From: Sandaracinaceae bacterium
Lineage (GTDB): Bacteria; Myxococcota_A; Polyangia; Polyangiales; Sandaracinaceae
Assembly: GCA_020633195.1 (NCBI GenBank)
Contig: JACKEC010000029.1
Span: forward strand, 62,001 to 126,000
Length of the DNA: 64,000 nt
Reading direction: 5' to 3'
The notes under the pieces are model-generated. The model did no database searches and was not told the origin of the DNA. It saw only the letters and a program-made list of their open reading frames with translations. This document shows positions 16,016 to 24,331 of the stretch, one piece after another; position 1 is the first letter of the stretch; every line of letters begins with the position of its first letter. The position numbers and the translations under genes are program-made.

Positions 16016-17122
16016 TCAGTCTCCCACCAGCACGGTGCCGGCCCCCGCGATGATGACGTTGGGCCCGCTGTCACCGGTCTGGCCCGCGTCGTCGCCCTTG
16101 CCCCCGATGGTGAGGTGCAGGTCGACGCCGAGGCCGAGGAGGGCGGCGATCTCCCCGCCGATCCCCAGGTGCGTCTCCTCTGTCTGTCGGTCGTAGTAGG
16201 CCTCGACCTCTCCGTCGAGGCCCACGCTCCCTCCCGAGACGCCGGCGCTCGCCTCGAGCTTCACCGGCGTCGAGAGCCAGCGCGCGGCGGTGGGGCTGAC
16301 GCGGGCGAGCGCGCGCGCGCCGATCGCGGCGGGCGCGAAGACCGGGCTCGCCACCGCGAGCTTGTCGAGGAAGCCGCCGGCGGTGGTGTCGACGACCGCG
16401 GTCCCCGAGCCCGACGCCGCGCTCGCGCCGGCGCCCGCCTTCGCGATCAGGCCGACGCGCCGGCCGTCGTCGCCCGCGAGGAGCTCCGCGTCGGCGTCCG
16501 CCTTGAAGAGCGAGCCCTTCGCCTCGATCGACGCCTCGTCGCCGAGGTTCAGCGAGCCCTCGCCCTTGAGCGCGGCCACCTCGCCGTGCGCCTTCCACGT
16601 CTGGTTGATCGGGATCGCCCCGTCGATCGCGTTGGCGCCACGCACGTTGGCGATCTCGAGCTCGCCGCTGAACGCCTCCATCCCGAAGCTGCCGTACTTG
16701 CCCTCGAGGGCGAAGCCCATGAGCCCGCCCTTCATGGAGAAGGTGTCGAGCACGCCGTCGGCGTTCGCGTCCGAGAGGACTCCCTCGAGGTGCGGGCCGT
16801 GCCCGTTCGTCTCCTCGACGATCTCGTCGAGCGTCTTGTCGCTCCCGTGCACCGAGAGGATGAACAGGACGAGATCCTTCTGCCCCGGTCCGGCCGCGCC
16901 CGCGCCGGCGCAGACGCAGCCGTCGCCCTTGCGGGCGAAGCCGCGGCCGTTGACGAGCACGGTCTTGGACGTCTGCCCGATCACCGCGACGCCGTGCACC
17001 TCGCACTTCACGAGGTCGAACAGGCGCGCCGACGCGAGGCCCTCGGTGAGGACGTCCGGTGACCCGGTGACGATGGCGCCCCCATGGGACACGGCGTCGG
17101 TGGTGCGGGCTGCGTTGCTCAT
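16016..17122 (-). CDS. PAAR-domain protein with C-terminal extension, candidate T6SS effector
   Basis: 368-residue protein. The N-terminal 85 or so residues are a PAAR tip (AARTTDAVSHGGAIVTGSPDV; KCEVHG; GFARKGDGCVCAG), which caps a VgrG spike. After an EF-hand-like acidic loop (SDANADGVLD) comes a Gly/Ala/Ser-rich extension with alternating strands (about 125-235, for instance EASIEAKGSLFKADADAE). Then a mildly hydrophobic helix pair (around FAPAAIGARALARV) and a second strand-rich block follow. I see no known toxin motif, so toxicity is inferred from the PAAR-plus-extension design. It is 4 nt downstream of vgrG and 2 nt upstream of the DUF1795-like gene. Confidence 0.75.
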   Translation of the reverse strand: MSNAARTTDAVSHGGAIVTGSPDVLTEGLASARLFDLVKCEVHGVAVIGQTSKTVLVNGRGFARKGDGCVCAGAGAAGPGQKDLVLFILSVHGSDKTLDEIVEETNGHGPHLEGVLSDANADGVLDTFSMKGGLMGFALEGKYGSFGMEAFSGELEIANVRGANAIDGAIPINQTWKAHGEVAALKGEGSLNLGDEASIEAKGSLFKADADAELLAGDDGRRVGLIAKAGAGASAASGSGTAVVDTTAGGFLDKLAVASPVFAPAAIGARALARVSPTAARWLSTPVKLEASAGVSGGSVGLDGEVEAYYDRQTEETHLGIGGEIAALLGLGVDLHLTIGGKGDDAGQTGDSGPNVIIAGAGTVLVGD

Positions 17123-17126
17123 CGGC

Positions 17127-19130
17127 TCAGTTGAGGTGGATGAGCGAGCCCTTCACGAAGACCTCGCCAGTCGCCGTGAAGTGGAGCTCGGTGCCCTCGA
17201 CGGTGATCTTGCCGTCGGCCTCCATGAGGATCCGCGACTCGCCGCAGCGCAGCTCGAGGGACACGCCCGCGGTGAGCTCGTGGGTCAGGCCCACCTTCAC
17301 CGAGCGGTGCTCGCCGATCTTCGTCGTCTGGTCCTTCACCACCGCGAGGGACTGGTTCGCGCCGATGGTGACCGACTCGTCGCCGCCGACCATCCGCGTC
17401 CGGCTCGCTCCGACGACGAGCTTCTCGTTCGCGCCCACGGTCTTGGAGCGGTTGTGCCCGACGGTGACGGTCTCGTTGCTGCCGACCTTGCGCGTGCGAT
17501 GGCGGGTGACCTTCTGGTGCTCGTCGTGCCGCACCTCACGGGTCAGGTCGTGCTCGATGACCGTGTTCCAGTCCTTCTCGCCGTGGAGCCAGATCTCCTC
17601 CTCGCTCTTGCTGTCGTCGAACCGCAGCTCGTTGTAGCCGTCGCCGCCGGGGTAGGAGTTGGTCTTGAACGTGCTGACCATCTTCTTGGCGGGCAGCTCG
17701 TACGGGGTCGCGCGGTCGCCGTCGTACACGCACCCGGTCACGAGGGGCCGGTCGACGTCGCCGTCGATGAACGAGACGACCACCTCCATCCCCACGCGGG
17801 GCAGCACGAACGCGCCCCAGCCCGGGCCGGCCCACGTCTGCATGCATCGGATCCAGCACGTGGTCTTGTCATCCATCTCGCCGAGGCGATCCCAGTGGAA
17901 CTGGACCTTCACGCGGCCGTGCTCGTCGGTGTGGATCTCCTCGCCGGCCGGACCGGTGACGATCGCGGTCTGGATGCCGCGGATCCTCGGCCGCGGGTGG
18001 ACGCGCTCGGGTCGGTAGGGGACGTCCGCGGCGACGGCGGTGAAGCGGTTGTGGTAGTGCCCGTGGCGCTCGTGACCGGGCTCGTGCGCGTGGCTGCCCA
18101 CGAAGTGCGAGATGGCGGTGACGACGTAGGCCGCGTTGAGCTCGATGTGGGCGTGGCCGTTGAGATCGAAGCGCGCCCCGGCGCGCAGGGCGCGGACCGA
18201 GCTCTCGCCCTCGAACGTCAACGCGTCTCGCGCCTGCACCTCGCGGCGCACGCGCTGCTGGTCGACGACGTCGTGCGCTCGATACGAGAGCGCGTAGTCG
18301 TGCAGGGTGAGCGGCTCGTCGTGCTGGTACGACTCGCGGGGCGGGCCGAACGACGCGCCGTGCGGCACCTCGCCCTCCTCCTCGCCCGCCGCGTACCCGT
18401 CGATCTTGGCGGACGGGTGGGTCCAGTCGAAGTGGCGCGTGGCGACCTCGGTGCCGACCACCTTCGCGACGGGCTCGAAGACCCGCACGTGCTCGTGCGC
18501 GAGCAGGCCGCCCTCGTGGCCCGCGATCGAGTACTCGAGGATCGGCGCCCCCTCGACGAGCGGGTGCTGCTCCGGCGCGTCGATCAGGACGAGCTTCTCG
18601 ACGCCGTCCTCGCCCTCCTCGAACGCGTAGACGATCCCCTCCTCGGCCATCAGCCGATGGACGAACGCGAAGTCGCTCTCCTGGTACTGCACCGTGTACT
18701 CGCGCGGCGGGTAGGTGCGCTGGACCTTGATCTCGACCTGCCGCCCGTAGGGTGCGAGGCCCTCCTCGAGCACCTCCTGAAGCACGGTGGGGACGCTCTT
18801 CTCCTGGAAGATGCGGCTGTCGCGACCGGCGCGGAGCGCGGCGAGCGCGGGCTCCACCACGACGTGCGCGCGGACCGCGCGGGTGTGCCAGTGGTGGGCC
18901 CGCACCGACGAGACGATCCCGCCGTACACGTTGTCCTGCAGGTCGCGTCGGAGCACGAGCGCCGCCGAGCTCCCGAGCAGGAGCTGAGGGTCGGCGAACG
19001 GGATCTCCGACTCGATGTCGAGCCGGATCAGGTAGGGCTCGTTCAAGGCCGACACGACGGTGGCCCCGAGCACCCGCCAGGGCGCCGCCGGCATCGGATC
19101 GACAAGGAGGATCGCCTCGACCTGGTTCAT
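17127..19130 (-). CDS. vgrG: VgrG, T6SS spike protein
   Basis: 667-residue spike protein that trimerises at the T6SS tail tip. The gp27-like base (about 1-370) includes YTVQYQESDFAFVHRLMAEEG. The gp5-like OB domain begins DEHGRVKVQFHWDRLG and continues to VGMEVVVSFIDGDVDRP. The C-terminal needle is visible as hexapeptide-type repeats (VGSNETVTVGHNRSKTVGAN and so on) and ends EVFVKGSLIHLN, the usual tip for PAAR docking. The ATG at 19130 has GAGGTG just upstream and is preferred to one 8 codons earlier. It leads a three-gene operon with PAAR and the DUF1795-like protein. No sheath or ClpV genes are in the window. Confidence 0.92.
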   Translation of the reverse strand: MNQVEAILLVDPMPAAPWRVLGATVVSALNEPYLIRLDIESEIPFADPQLLLGSSAALVLRRDLQDNVYGGIVSSVRAHHWHTRAVRAHVVVEPALAALRAGRDSRIFQEKSVPTVLQEVLEEGLAPYGRQVEIKVQRTYPPREYTVQYQESDFAFVHRLMAEEGIVYAFEEGEDGVEKLVLIDAPEQHPLVEGAPILEYSIAGHEGGLLAHEHVRVFEPVAKVVGTEVATRHFDWTHPSAKIDGYAAGEEEGEVPHGASFGPPRESYQHDEPLTLHDYALSYRAHDVVDQQRVRREVQARDALTFEGESSVRALRAGARFDLNGHAHIELNAAYVVTAISHFVGSHAHEPGHERHGHYHNRFTAVAADVPYRPERVHPRPRIRGIQTAIVTGPAGEEIHTDEHGRVKVQFHWDRLGEMDDKTTCWIRCMQTWAGPGWGAFVLPRVGMEVVVSFIDGDVDRPLVTGCVYDGDRATPYELPAKKMVSTFKTNSYPGGDGYNELRFDDSKSEEEIWLHGEKDWNTVIEHDLTREVRHDEHQKVTRHRTRKVGSNETVTVGHNRSKTVGANEKLVVGASRTRMVGGDESVTIGANQSLAVVKDQTTKIGEHRSVKVGLTHELTAGVSLELRCGESRILMEADGKITVEGTELHFTATGEVFVKGSLIHLN

Positions 19131-19217
19131 GTCACCTCGCTTCGAAGAGCCCACACCGTAGCGCGTCCTACGAGCGAGCTGGGCGTGAGGTTCGACGCGA
19201 CGGCGCGCGCGCCGCGA

Positions 19218-20701
19218 TCATCCACCCAGGAGCATCGCCGCCGCGACGGTGCCGCCGAGGAGTACGAGGGCGCCCACGCCGATGGCGACCCACAGCAGCC
19301 ACTCCGAGGAGCCGCCTCGATCGGCGGGCGGCTCCGGCGCGGCGACGGGCGGCTGCGCCCGCGACGGCGAGGCAGCCGACGTCGACGGGGACGACGAGGA
19401 CGAAGAGGCCGCCTGCGCCGCCTGCGCCGCGGCGCGCGGGTCGGGCAGCACGACGGTCTTGGGGAGCGGGAGGTCGTCGTTGCCGAACCAGCCCTCCTTC
19501 GCCTTGGGCATGTCGACCGTCAGGTCGCGGAGGAAGTCGGCGACGTCCTCCTCGTCGAGGATCGGGCCATCGGACTGGATGGTGGGCCGGGCGTCGTCGT
19601 AGTGCTCCGCCGTGGGGTCGTACGTCGGGGGCGTGGGCACCGAGCCGACGAGCGGCGGCGCGGCGCGCGCGGTGACGGGAGCGGGCGCGACGGGGGCGGA
19701 CGCGACGGGAGCGGGGGAGGGCGCCGGCGCGACGGGAGCCGGCATGACGGCCGCGGCGACGGAGCGGGCGCGACGGGCGCCGGTCGCGGCGCGGCCGCGG
19801 GCGCCGCGGCGGGGGCGGGCGCGGCGGCAGCGCGAGGGAGCCACGACGCGCTCGACGCGACCAGCTCGCGCATCGTGTCGAGGTAGGGGCCGCTCGGCAG
19901 CGCCGCCATCGACGAGAGCGACCCCGCGATGTCCCGCATCGTCGGGCGCTCCGAGGGCTCGCGCGCGAGCATCGACATCACGAGCTGGCCGAGCGGCTCG
20001 GGGATCGAGACCCCGCGCGCCTCGATCGGCGTGGGCTTGCCGATCGACAGGAGGATGCTCGTCGCGAGCGCGCTCGCCGCCTCGAACGGCTCCTGACCGG
20101 TCATCGCGCGGTACATCACGACGCCGAGGCCGAACACGTCCGTGGGCGGGCCGATGTCGTCGGGCGACTCGATGTGCTCGGGCGCGAGGCACTCGATCGC
20201 GCCGCGCATGACCTGCGAGCTCGAGGCGGAGAGGCTCGTGATGAAGCGCGCGAGCGCGAAGTCGATGATCTTCGCGTGGCCGTCGGTCCCGATCACGATC
20301 GTGTCGGGCGAGAGCCCCGCGTGGACGAGCCCGCTCGCGTGCGCGGCGCCGAACGCGGCCGCGAGCTCGGCCGCGAGCGCCGCCACGACGAGGGGATCGA
20401 GCCGCTTGGGGGGCGCCGCGGCGCAGACCTCGGCGAGCGTCGCGCCTCGCAGCGGCGGCGTGGAGACGTGCACCGGGTCGCTCGCGCTCCAGCCGACGAG
20501 CCGCGCGACGCCGGGGTGGTCGAGGCCCGCGGTGATCTGGGCCTGCTCCTCGAAGCGCCGGACGTCGGCGGCGTCCGCCTGGATCCCCGCCATGAACACG
20601 CGCAGCAGGACCGGGGCGCCCTCGTGATCGGCCTCGAAGCTCGAGAGCAGCCCCTTGGCCGTGAGCTCCCGGCCGACGGCGTGGCGCCCGATCCGCTGCA
20701 T
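19218..20701 (-). CDS. Tail-anchored pseudokinase (apparent frameshift)
   Basis: A kinase-fold domain reads from ATG 20701 for about 290 residues but lacks every catalytic hallmark. The VAIK Lys is Arg (VLLRV, R34), HRD is HAG (127-129), DFG is DFA (147-149), and the APE region reads CLAPEH. It is therefore a pseudokinase. The Ala/Pro linker then loses frame. In the first frame the sequence becomes Arg/Pro-rich, while an adjacent frame carries a sensible linker (MPAPVAPAPSP at about 19745), an acidic segment and a C-terminal transmembrane helix (WLLWVAIGVGALVLLGGTVA) ending at 19218. The switch lies near 19745-19790 and fits a one-base loss. Sequencing error, mutation and programmed shifting are all open. 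It is divergent from the 1114-residue kinase. Confidence 0.6.
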
Positions 20702-20811
20702 CGCCGGCCAATGTACCCGAGCAGGGGCGCTCTTCGGATAGTATCGACGGTCGCGGATGCGAACGAGGTGCGACGCGAGGCCACCGGGCGCCTGCGGGTT
20801 GGGCTCGTCGG
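20702..20811. promoter_or_regulatory. Shared divergent promoter region of two kinase-family genes
   Basis: The 110 nt between ATG 20701 (minus) and GTG 20812 (plus) must hold start signals for both genes. The least GC-rich stretch, GGATAGTATCGACGG near 20736-20750, contains TAGTAT, a plausible -10 for the plus gene. No clear -35 is visible. Confidence 0.3.
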
Positions 20812-23800
20812 GTGTCTGAGGCCACGGAGCGGGACGCCCGCGCGGAGGTGGGCGGCGCACGCGTGCGGGCGCTCCTCGGGGTCGGCGCGCACGGGACGAG
20901 CTTCCTGGCCGAGAGCGAGGAGCACGGCGAGGTCGAGGTCTGGCGGCTGCACGACCACGCGGTCACCGATCGCCTCCGACGGCGGCTCGCCGCCCTCCGC
21001 GTGATCGCGGATCCGGGCCTGCTCGCGATCCACGAGGTCTGCCTCGACGAGCCGCAGCCCTTCCTCGTCGTCGGCGCGTGTCGGTGGGGCGACCCCGAGC
21101 TCATTGCATCGCAAGCGGACTTGCTCCCCCGCCGCTTCGCGGAGCTGGCTCGCGCGCTCGCGGCCGCGCACCACTTCGGCGTCTCGCACGGGGATCTCAA
21201 CCCCGCGTGCGTCGGGGTCGACTCGCGGGGGCGAGCCCGCGTCGACATGACGCGCCTGCACGTGCGGCCGCTCGCCGCGCGCACGCCGCCGCCCGAGCTC
21301 GCGCGGGGGCCGGCCACGGACGTCTGGGCGCTCGCGAGCCTCTTCGCCGAGGGCTTCGGCGAAGGTCACCCCGCGCTCCGGGCGATGCTCGACCCGGACC
21401 CCGAGCGACGCCCCACCGCGGCCGACGCGGCGCGGGCCGTGCTGGCCGCGCCGTCCGAGACGGTGACCGCGGTGTTCCCGCAGGGTTCCTCCGAGGGCGG
21501 TTCTGACGCCGAGCGCTTCGGGATCCCGTCGCGGCTCGGCCCCTACGAGCTGCTCGACCAGCTCGGCGCTGGCGGGATGGGCCGCGTGTTCCGCGCGCGC
21601 GACGTCGCGGGCGGGCCGGACGTCGCGCTGAAGGTCCTGCTGCCCGCGTGGGCTCGGGACGCCGATCAGGTCGCGCGGTTTCGTCGCGAGGCGCGGGTCC
21701 TCTCGCAGCTCGAGTCACCGTACGTGGCGCGCTTCGTCGCCGCCAACGAGGACGCCGGCTTCCACTACCTCGTGATGGAGCTCGTCGCGGCCGAGAGCGC
21801 GCAGTCGCTGTGCGACGAGCGCGGCAAGCTCGACGTGGAGACGGCGCTCCTCGTGGTCGGCGACGTGGCGCGCGCGGTCTCGGACGTGCACGCGCTCGGC
21901 CTCGTCCACCGCGACATCAAGCCCGCCAACGTCCTCGCGGACCTCGGCTCGCGGCCGCCGCGGGTCAAGCTGTGCGACTTCGGGATCGCGCGCTCGGTCG
22001 GGCCCGAGGCGGCGCAGCTCACCCAGGACGGCGCCCTCGGCACGCCGGCGTACATGGCGCCGGAGCAGATCGAGGGTGGCTCCCTCGACGCGCGCGCCGA
22101 CGTGTACGCGCTCGGGGCGACGCTCTACTGCCTGGTCGCCGGCAAGCCGCCGTTCGTCGGCACGGGCACCAAGGTGATGCTCGCGCACCTCTCGGAGGCC
22201 CCCGCGCCGCTGACCGAGCGCGAGCCCGCGACGCCGCGCGCGGTGTCCGACGTGGTGATGCGCTGCCTCGCGAAGCGACCCGACGAGCGCTACCCCGACG
22301 CGGCGGCGTTCCACGAGGCGCTGATGGCCGCGTGGCACGGCGCCGCCGTCGTCACGCAGGCGCTGCCCCAGCCGCTGGGCCTCGACGGCAAGCCGCGCGT
22401 CTACGACTTCACGTGGTCGCTGCGCGCGACTCCCGACGAGCTCTGGCCGCACGTGTCGAACACCGATCGGCTGAACCGGGCGGCGGGGCTCGACGACGTC
22501 GAGTGGTCGCACACCACCGGCGAGGCCTACCCGGGGACGGAGGGGCGCTTCCGGGCCGCGGGGATGGAGCTGCGCTGGAAGGAGAACCCGTTCGAGTGGG
22601 TCGCCCCGACCCGCCTCGGGGTGGTGCGCGAGTACACCGCCGGTCCCTTCCAGTGGCTCCGCAGCACGGTGGAGCTGAACCCCAGCGGGGGGGGCACGGA
22701 GCTGCGCCACCGCATCGAGATGCTCCCGCGCGGGGTCCTCGGTCACGCCGCCGCGACGGTGGAGGTGGGCATCCGCCTGCGCCGAGGCCTCGAGCGAGTC
22801 TACCGCCGGATCGATCAGGGCTGCCTCGTCGCGCGCGACCAGAAGGCGAGCGGCGTCGATCCGTTCGAGGCTCCGCAGCGCACCTCGTCCTCGCTCCGCG
22901 CGCGGGTCGATCGGTGCGTGCAGGCGGCGGTCGCGAAGGGCGGTGATCCGATCGTGCTCGACCTGCTCGGCGAGCTCGTCTGCACCGGCGCGGCGCCCCG
23001 CCTCGCGCGCATCCGGCCGAGGGTGTGGGCGCGCGAGCGCGGGCTCGACGAGGCGGTCGCGCTCGACGCGCTGCTCCTCGCGGCGGCGGAGGGGCTCCTC
23101 GAGATCCGCTGGGACCTGCTGTGCCCGACGTGCCGGATCCCCAGCGGCATCGAGGAGTCGCTGCGCGCGCTGTCGGACCACGGCCATTGCGAGGCGTGCG
23201 ACCTCGACTTCGAGCTCGACATGGCCCGGTCGGTCGAGCTCGTGTTCCGCGTGCACCCCGGGCTGCGAAAGGCCGACGCGGGCGTGTACTGCATCGGGGG
23301 GCCCGCGCACTCGCCGCACGTGCTGGCCCAGCTCCGGCTCGCGCCGGGGGAGCGCTTCGCCCTCGACGTGACGCTCGAGCCCGGCGCCTTTCGGATCGCG
23401 GGCCGCGGGATCCCGACGCGGTGGTCGTTCACCGTCGACGAGCGCGCCGCGTTCGAGCGCTGGGACCTCGCGCTGCGCGGCGGTGACTCGCCTCGACGCG
23501 CGCGCAGCCTGCGCCCGGGCGCGCAGCAGATCGTGCTCACCAACGACCTCGAGCACGAGGTCGTGGTCCGGCTCGAGCGCGCCGAGGACCGCGACGACGC
23601 GGTGACCGCGGCGGCCGCGGCGGCGTCGCAGCGGTTCCGCCAGCTCTTCCCGGAGCAGGTGCTCGCCCCCGAGCGCCTCGTCGCCGTCTCCGAGGTCGCG
23701 CTCCTCTTCGCGCGGATCGCCGACGCGGCGGCCCGCTACGAGCGCGAGGAGCCGGAGATGCACGCCGAGCTGATCGCGCTCTCCCACGCCGTGGACTCGG

Positions 23801-24156
23801 CCGCGCAGCTCGAGGGCGGCGCGCTCGTCAAGCTCGCCGGCGACGGAGTCATGGCGGTGTTCTGCGACCGCCGCGCCGCCGCGCGCGCCGCCCTTCGGCT
23901 CGTCCCGCCGAGCGTCGGGATCGCTCTGCACACGGGCCCCGCGCGCATGACCACGATCGGCCGGCAGCTCGACTACTTCGGCAAGACCGTGCACCTCGCC
24001 GAGGAGATGAGCCGCTGGGCGGAGGCCGGCGAGGTCGTGGTGAGCGAGACCGTCCTCGCGGATCCCGACATCGCCGAGCTGTTGCGAGAGCAGACCGCGG
24101 TCCTCGGGCACTTCTGCCTCGGCCACCTGCTCGTGAGCCGCGCGCGGCGTCGGTAG
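20812..24156 (+). CDS. Pseudokinase-kinase-SRPBCC-zinc-cyclase-like fusion
   Basis: A 1114-residue signalling protein. (1) About 18-215 is a degenerate kinase-like domain (VSHGDLNP, TDVWALA; no VAIK Lys or DFG). (2) About 240-505 is a complete Ser/Thr kinase (K274, HRDIKPAN with D368, DFG 389-391, GTPAYMAPE). (3) About 528-670 is an SRPBCC/START-like domain (YDFTWSLRATPDELWPHVSN). (4) About 690-925 is a helical and beta region with a four-Cys zinc site (C771, C774, C793, C796), like DUF5939. (5) About 955-1105 is a class III cyclase-like domain (KLAGDGVMAVF, DYFGKTVHLA). There the first metal Asp is Arg968 and the catalytic Asn is His1061, so cyclase activity is doubtful. It may act as a nucleotide sensor instead. 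The start is GTG. Confidence 0.8.
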   Translation: MSEATERDARAEVGGARVRALLGVGAHGTSFLAESEEHGEVEVWRLHDHAVTDRLRRRLAALRVIADPGLLAIHEVCLDEPQPFLVVGACRWGDPELIASQADLLPRRFAELARALAAAHHFGVSHGDLNPACVGVDSRGRARVDMTRLHVRPLAARTPPPELARGPATDVWALASLFAEGFGEGHPALRAMLDPDPERRPTAADAARAVLAAPSETVTAVFPQGSSEGGSDAERFGIPSRLGPYELLDQLGAGGMGRVFRARDVAGGPDVALKVLLPAWARDADQVARFRREARVLSQLESPYVARFVAANEDAGFHYLVMELVAAESAQSLCDERGKLDVETALLVVGDVARAVSDVHALGLVHRDIKPANVLADLGSRPPRVKLCDFGIARSVGPEAAQLTQDGALGTPAYMAPEQIEGGSLDARADVYALGATLYCLVAGKPPFVGTGTKVMLAHLSEAPAPLTEREPATPRAVSDVVMRCLAKRPDERYPDAAAFHEALMAAWHGAAVVTQALPQPLGLDGKPRVYDFTWSLRATPDELWPHVSNTDRLNRAAGLDDVEWSHTTGEAYPGTEGRFRAAGMELRWKENPFEWVAPTRLGVVREYTAGPFQWLRSTVELNPSGGGTELRHRIEMLPRGVLGHAAATVEVGIRLRRGLERVYRRIDQGCLVARDQKASGVDPFEAPQRTSSSLRARVDRCVQAAVAKGGDPIVLDLLGELVCTGAAPRLARIRPRVWARERGLDEAVALDALLLAAAEGLLEIRWDLLCPTCRIPSGIEESLRALSDHGHCEACDLDFELDMARSVELVFRVHPGLRKADAGVYCIGGPAHSPHVLAQLRLAPGERFALDVTLEPGAFRIAGRGIPTRWSFTVDERAAFERWDLALRGGDSPRRARSLRPGAQQIVLTNDLEHEVVVRLERAEDRDDAVTAAAAAASQRFRQLFPEQVLAPERLVAVSEVALLFARIADAAARYEREEPEMHAELIALSHAVDSAAQLEGGALVKLAGDGVMAVFCDRRAAARAALRLVPPSVGIALHTGPARMTTIGRQLDYFGKTVHLAEEMSRWAEAGEVVVSETVLADPDIAELLREQTAVLGHFCLGHLLVSRARRR

Positions 24157-24259
24157 TAGAGCGCCGGAGAGCGCCCCTGCTAGACGCGCCGTCCGTGACC
24201 CGTGCGTCCCCCGTGCCCGAGATGGCGCGTTCTTCGGGAACGGCCGACGGGAACGGTCC

Positions 24260-24308
24260 GGGCACGGGCAGGGGCACGGGCATGCGCGCTTCGCGCGCGG
24301 CACGGAAG
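24260..24308 (-). repeat. 49-bp repeat, copy 2
   Basis: Identical over all 49 bases to 13116-13164: four GGGCAC-type hexamers, the palindrome GCGCGC-TTC-GCGCGC, and GGCACGGAAG. Degenerate CCCGTG-like pieces also occur just before it, at about 24195-24220. The 173 nt between the genes ending at 24156 and 24330 hold nothing else I can identify. Confidence 0.85.
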
Positions 24309-24331
24309 CGGGCCGCTTTCAGCGGCCCGCT
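24307..24331 (-). terminator. 11-bp perfect hairpin containing the stop codon
   Basis: Arms 24307-24317 and 24321-24331 pair perfectly around a three-base loop. The TAG stop of the receiver-kinase gene (24330-24332) overlaps the arm. It closes the long minus-strand locus A unit. Confidence 0.6.

Noticed and set aside
16290..19886. A plus-strand open frame of about 1200 codons antisense to vgrG and PAAR
   Set aside because: Its composition is low in complexity and lacks motifs; the minus-strand frames are unmistakable VgrG and PAAR proteins.
20812..24156. An active adenylate cyclase call for the C-terminal domain
   Set aside because: One metal Asp and the catalytic Asn are replaced (Arg968, His1061), so activity is not supported.
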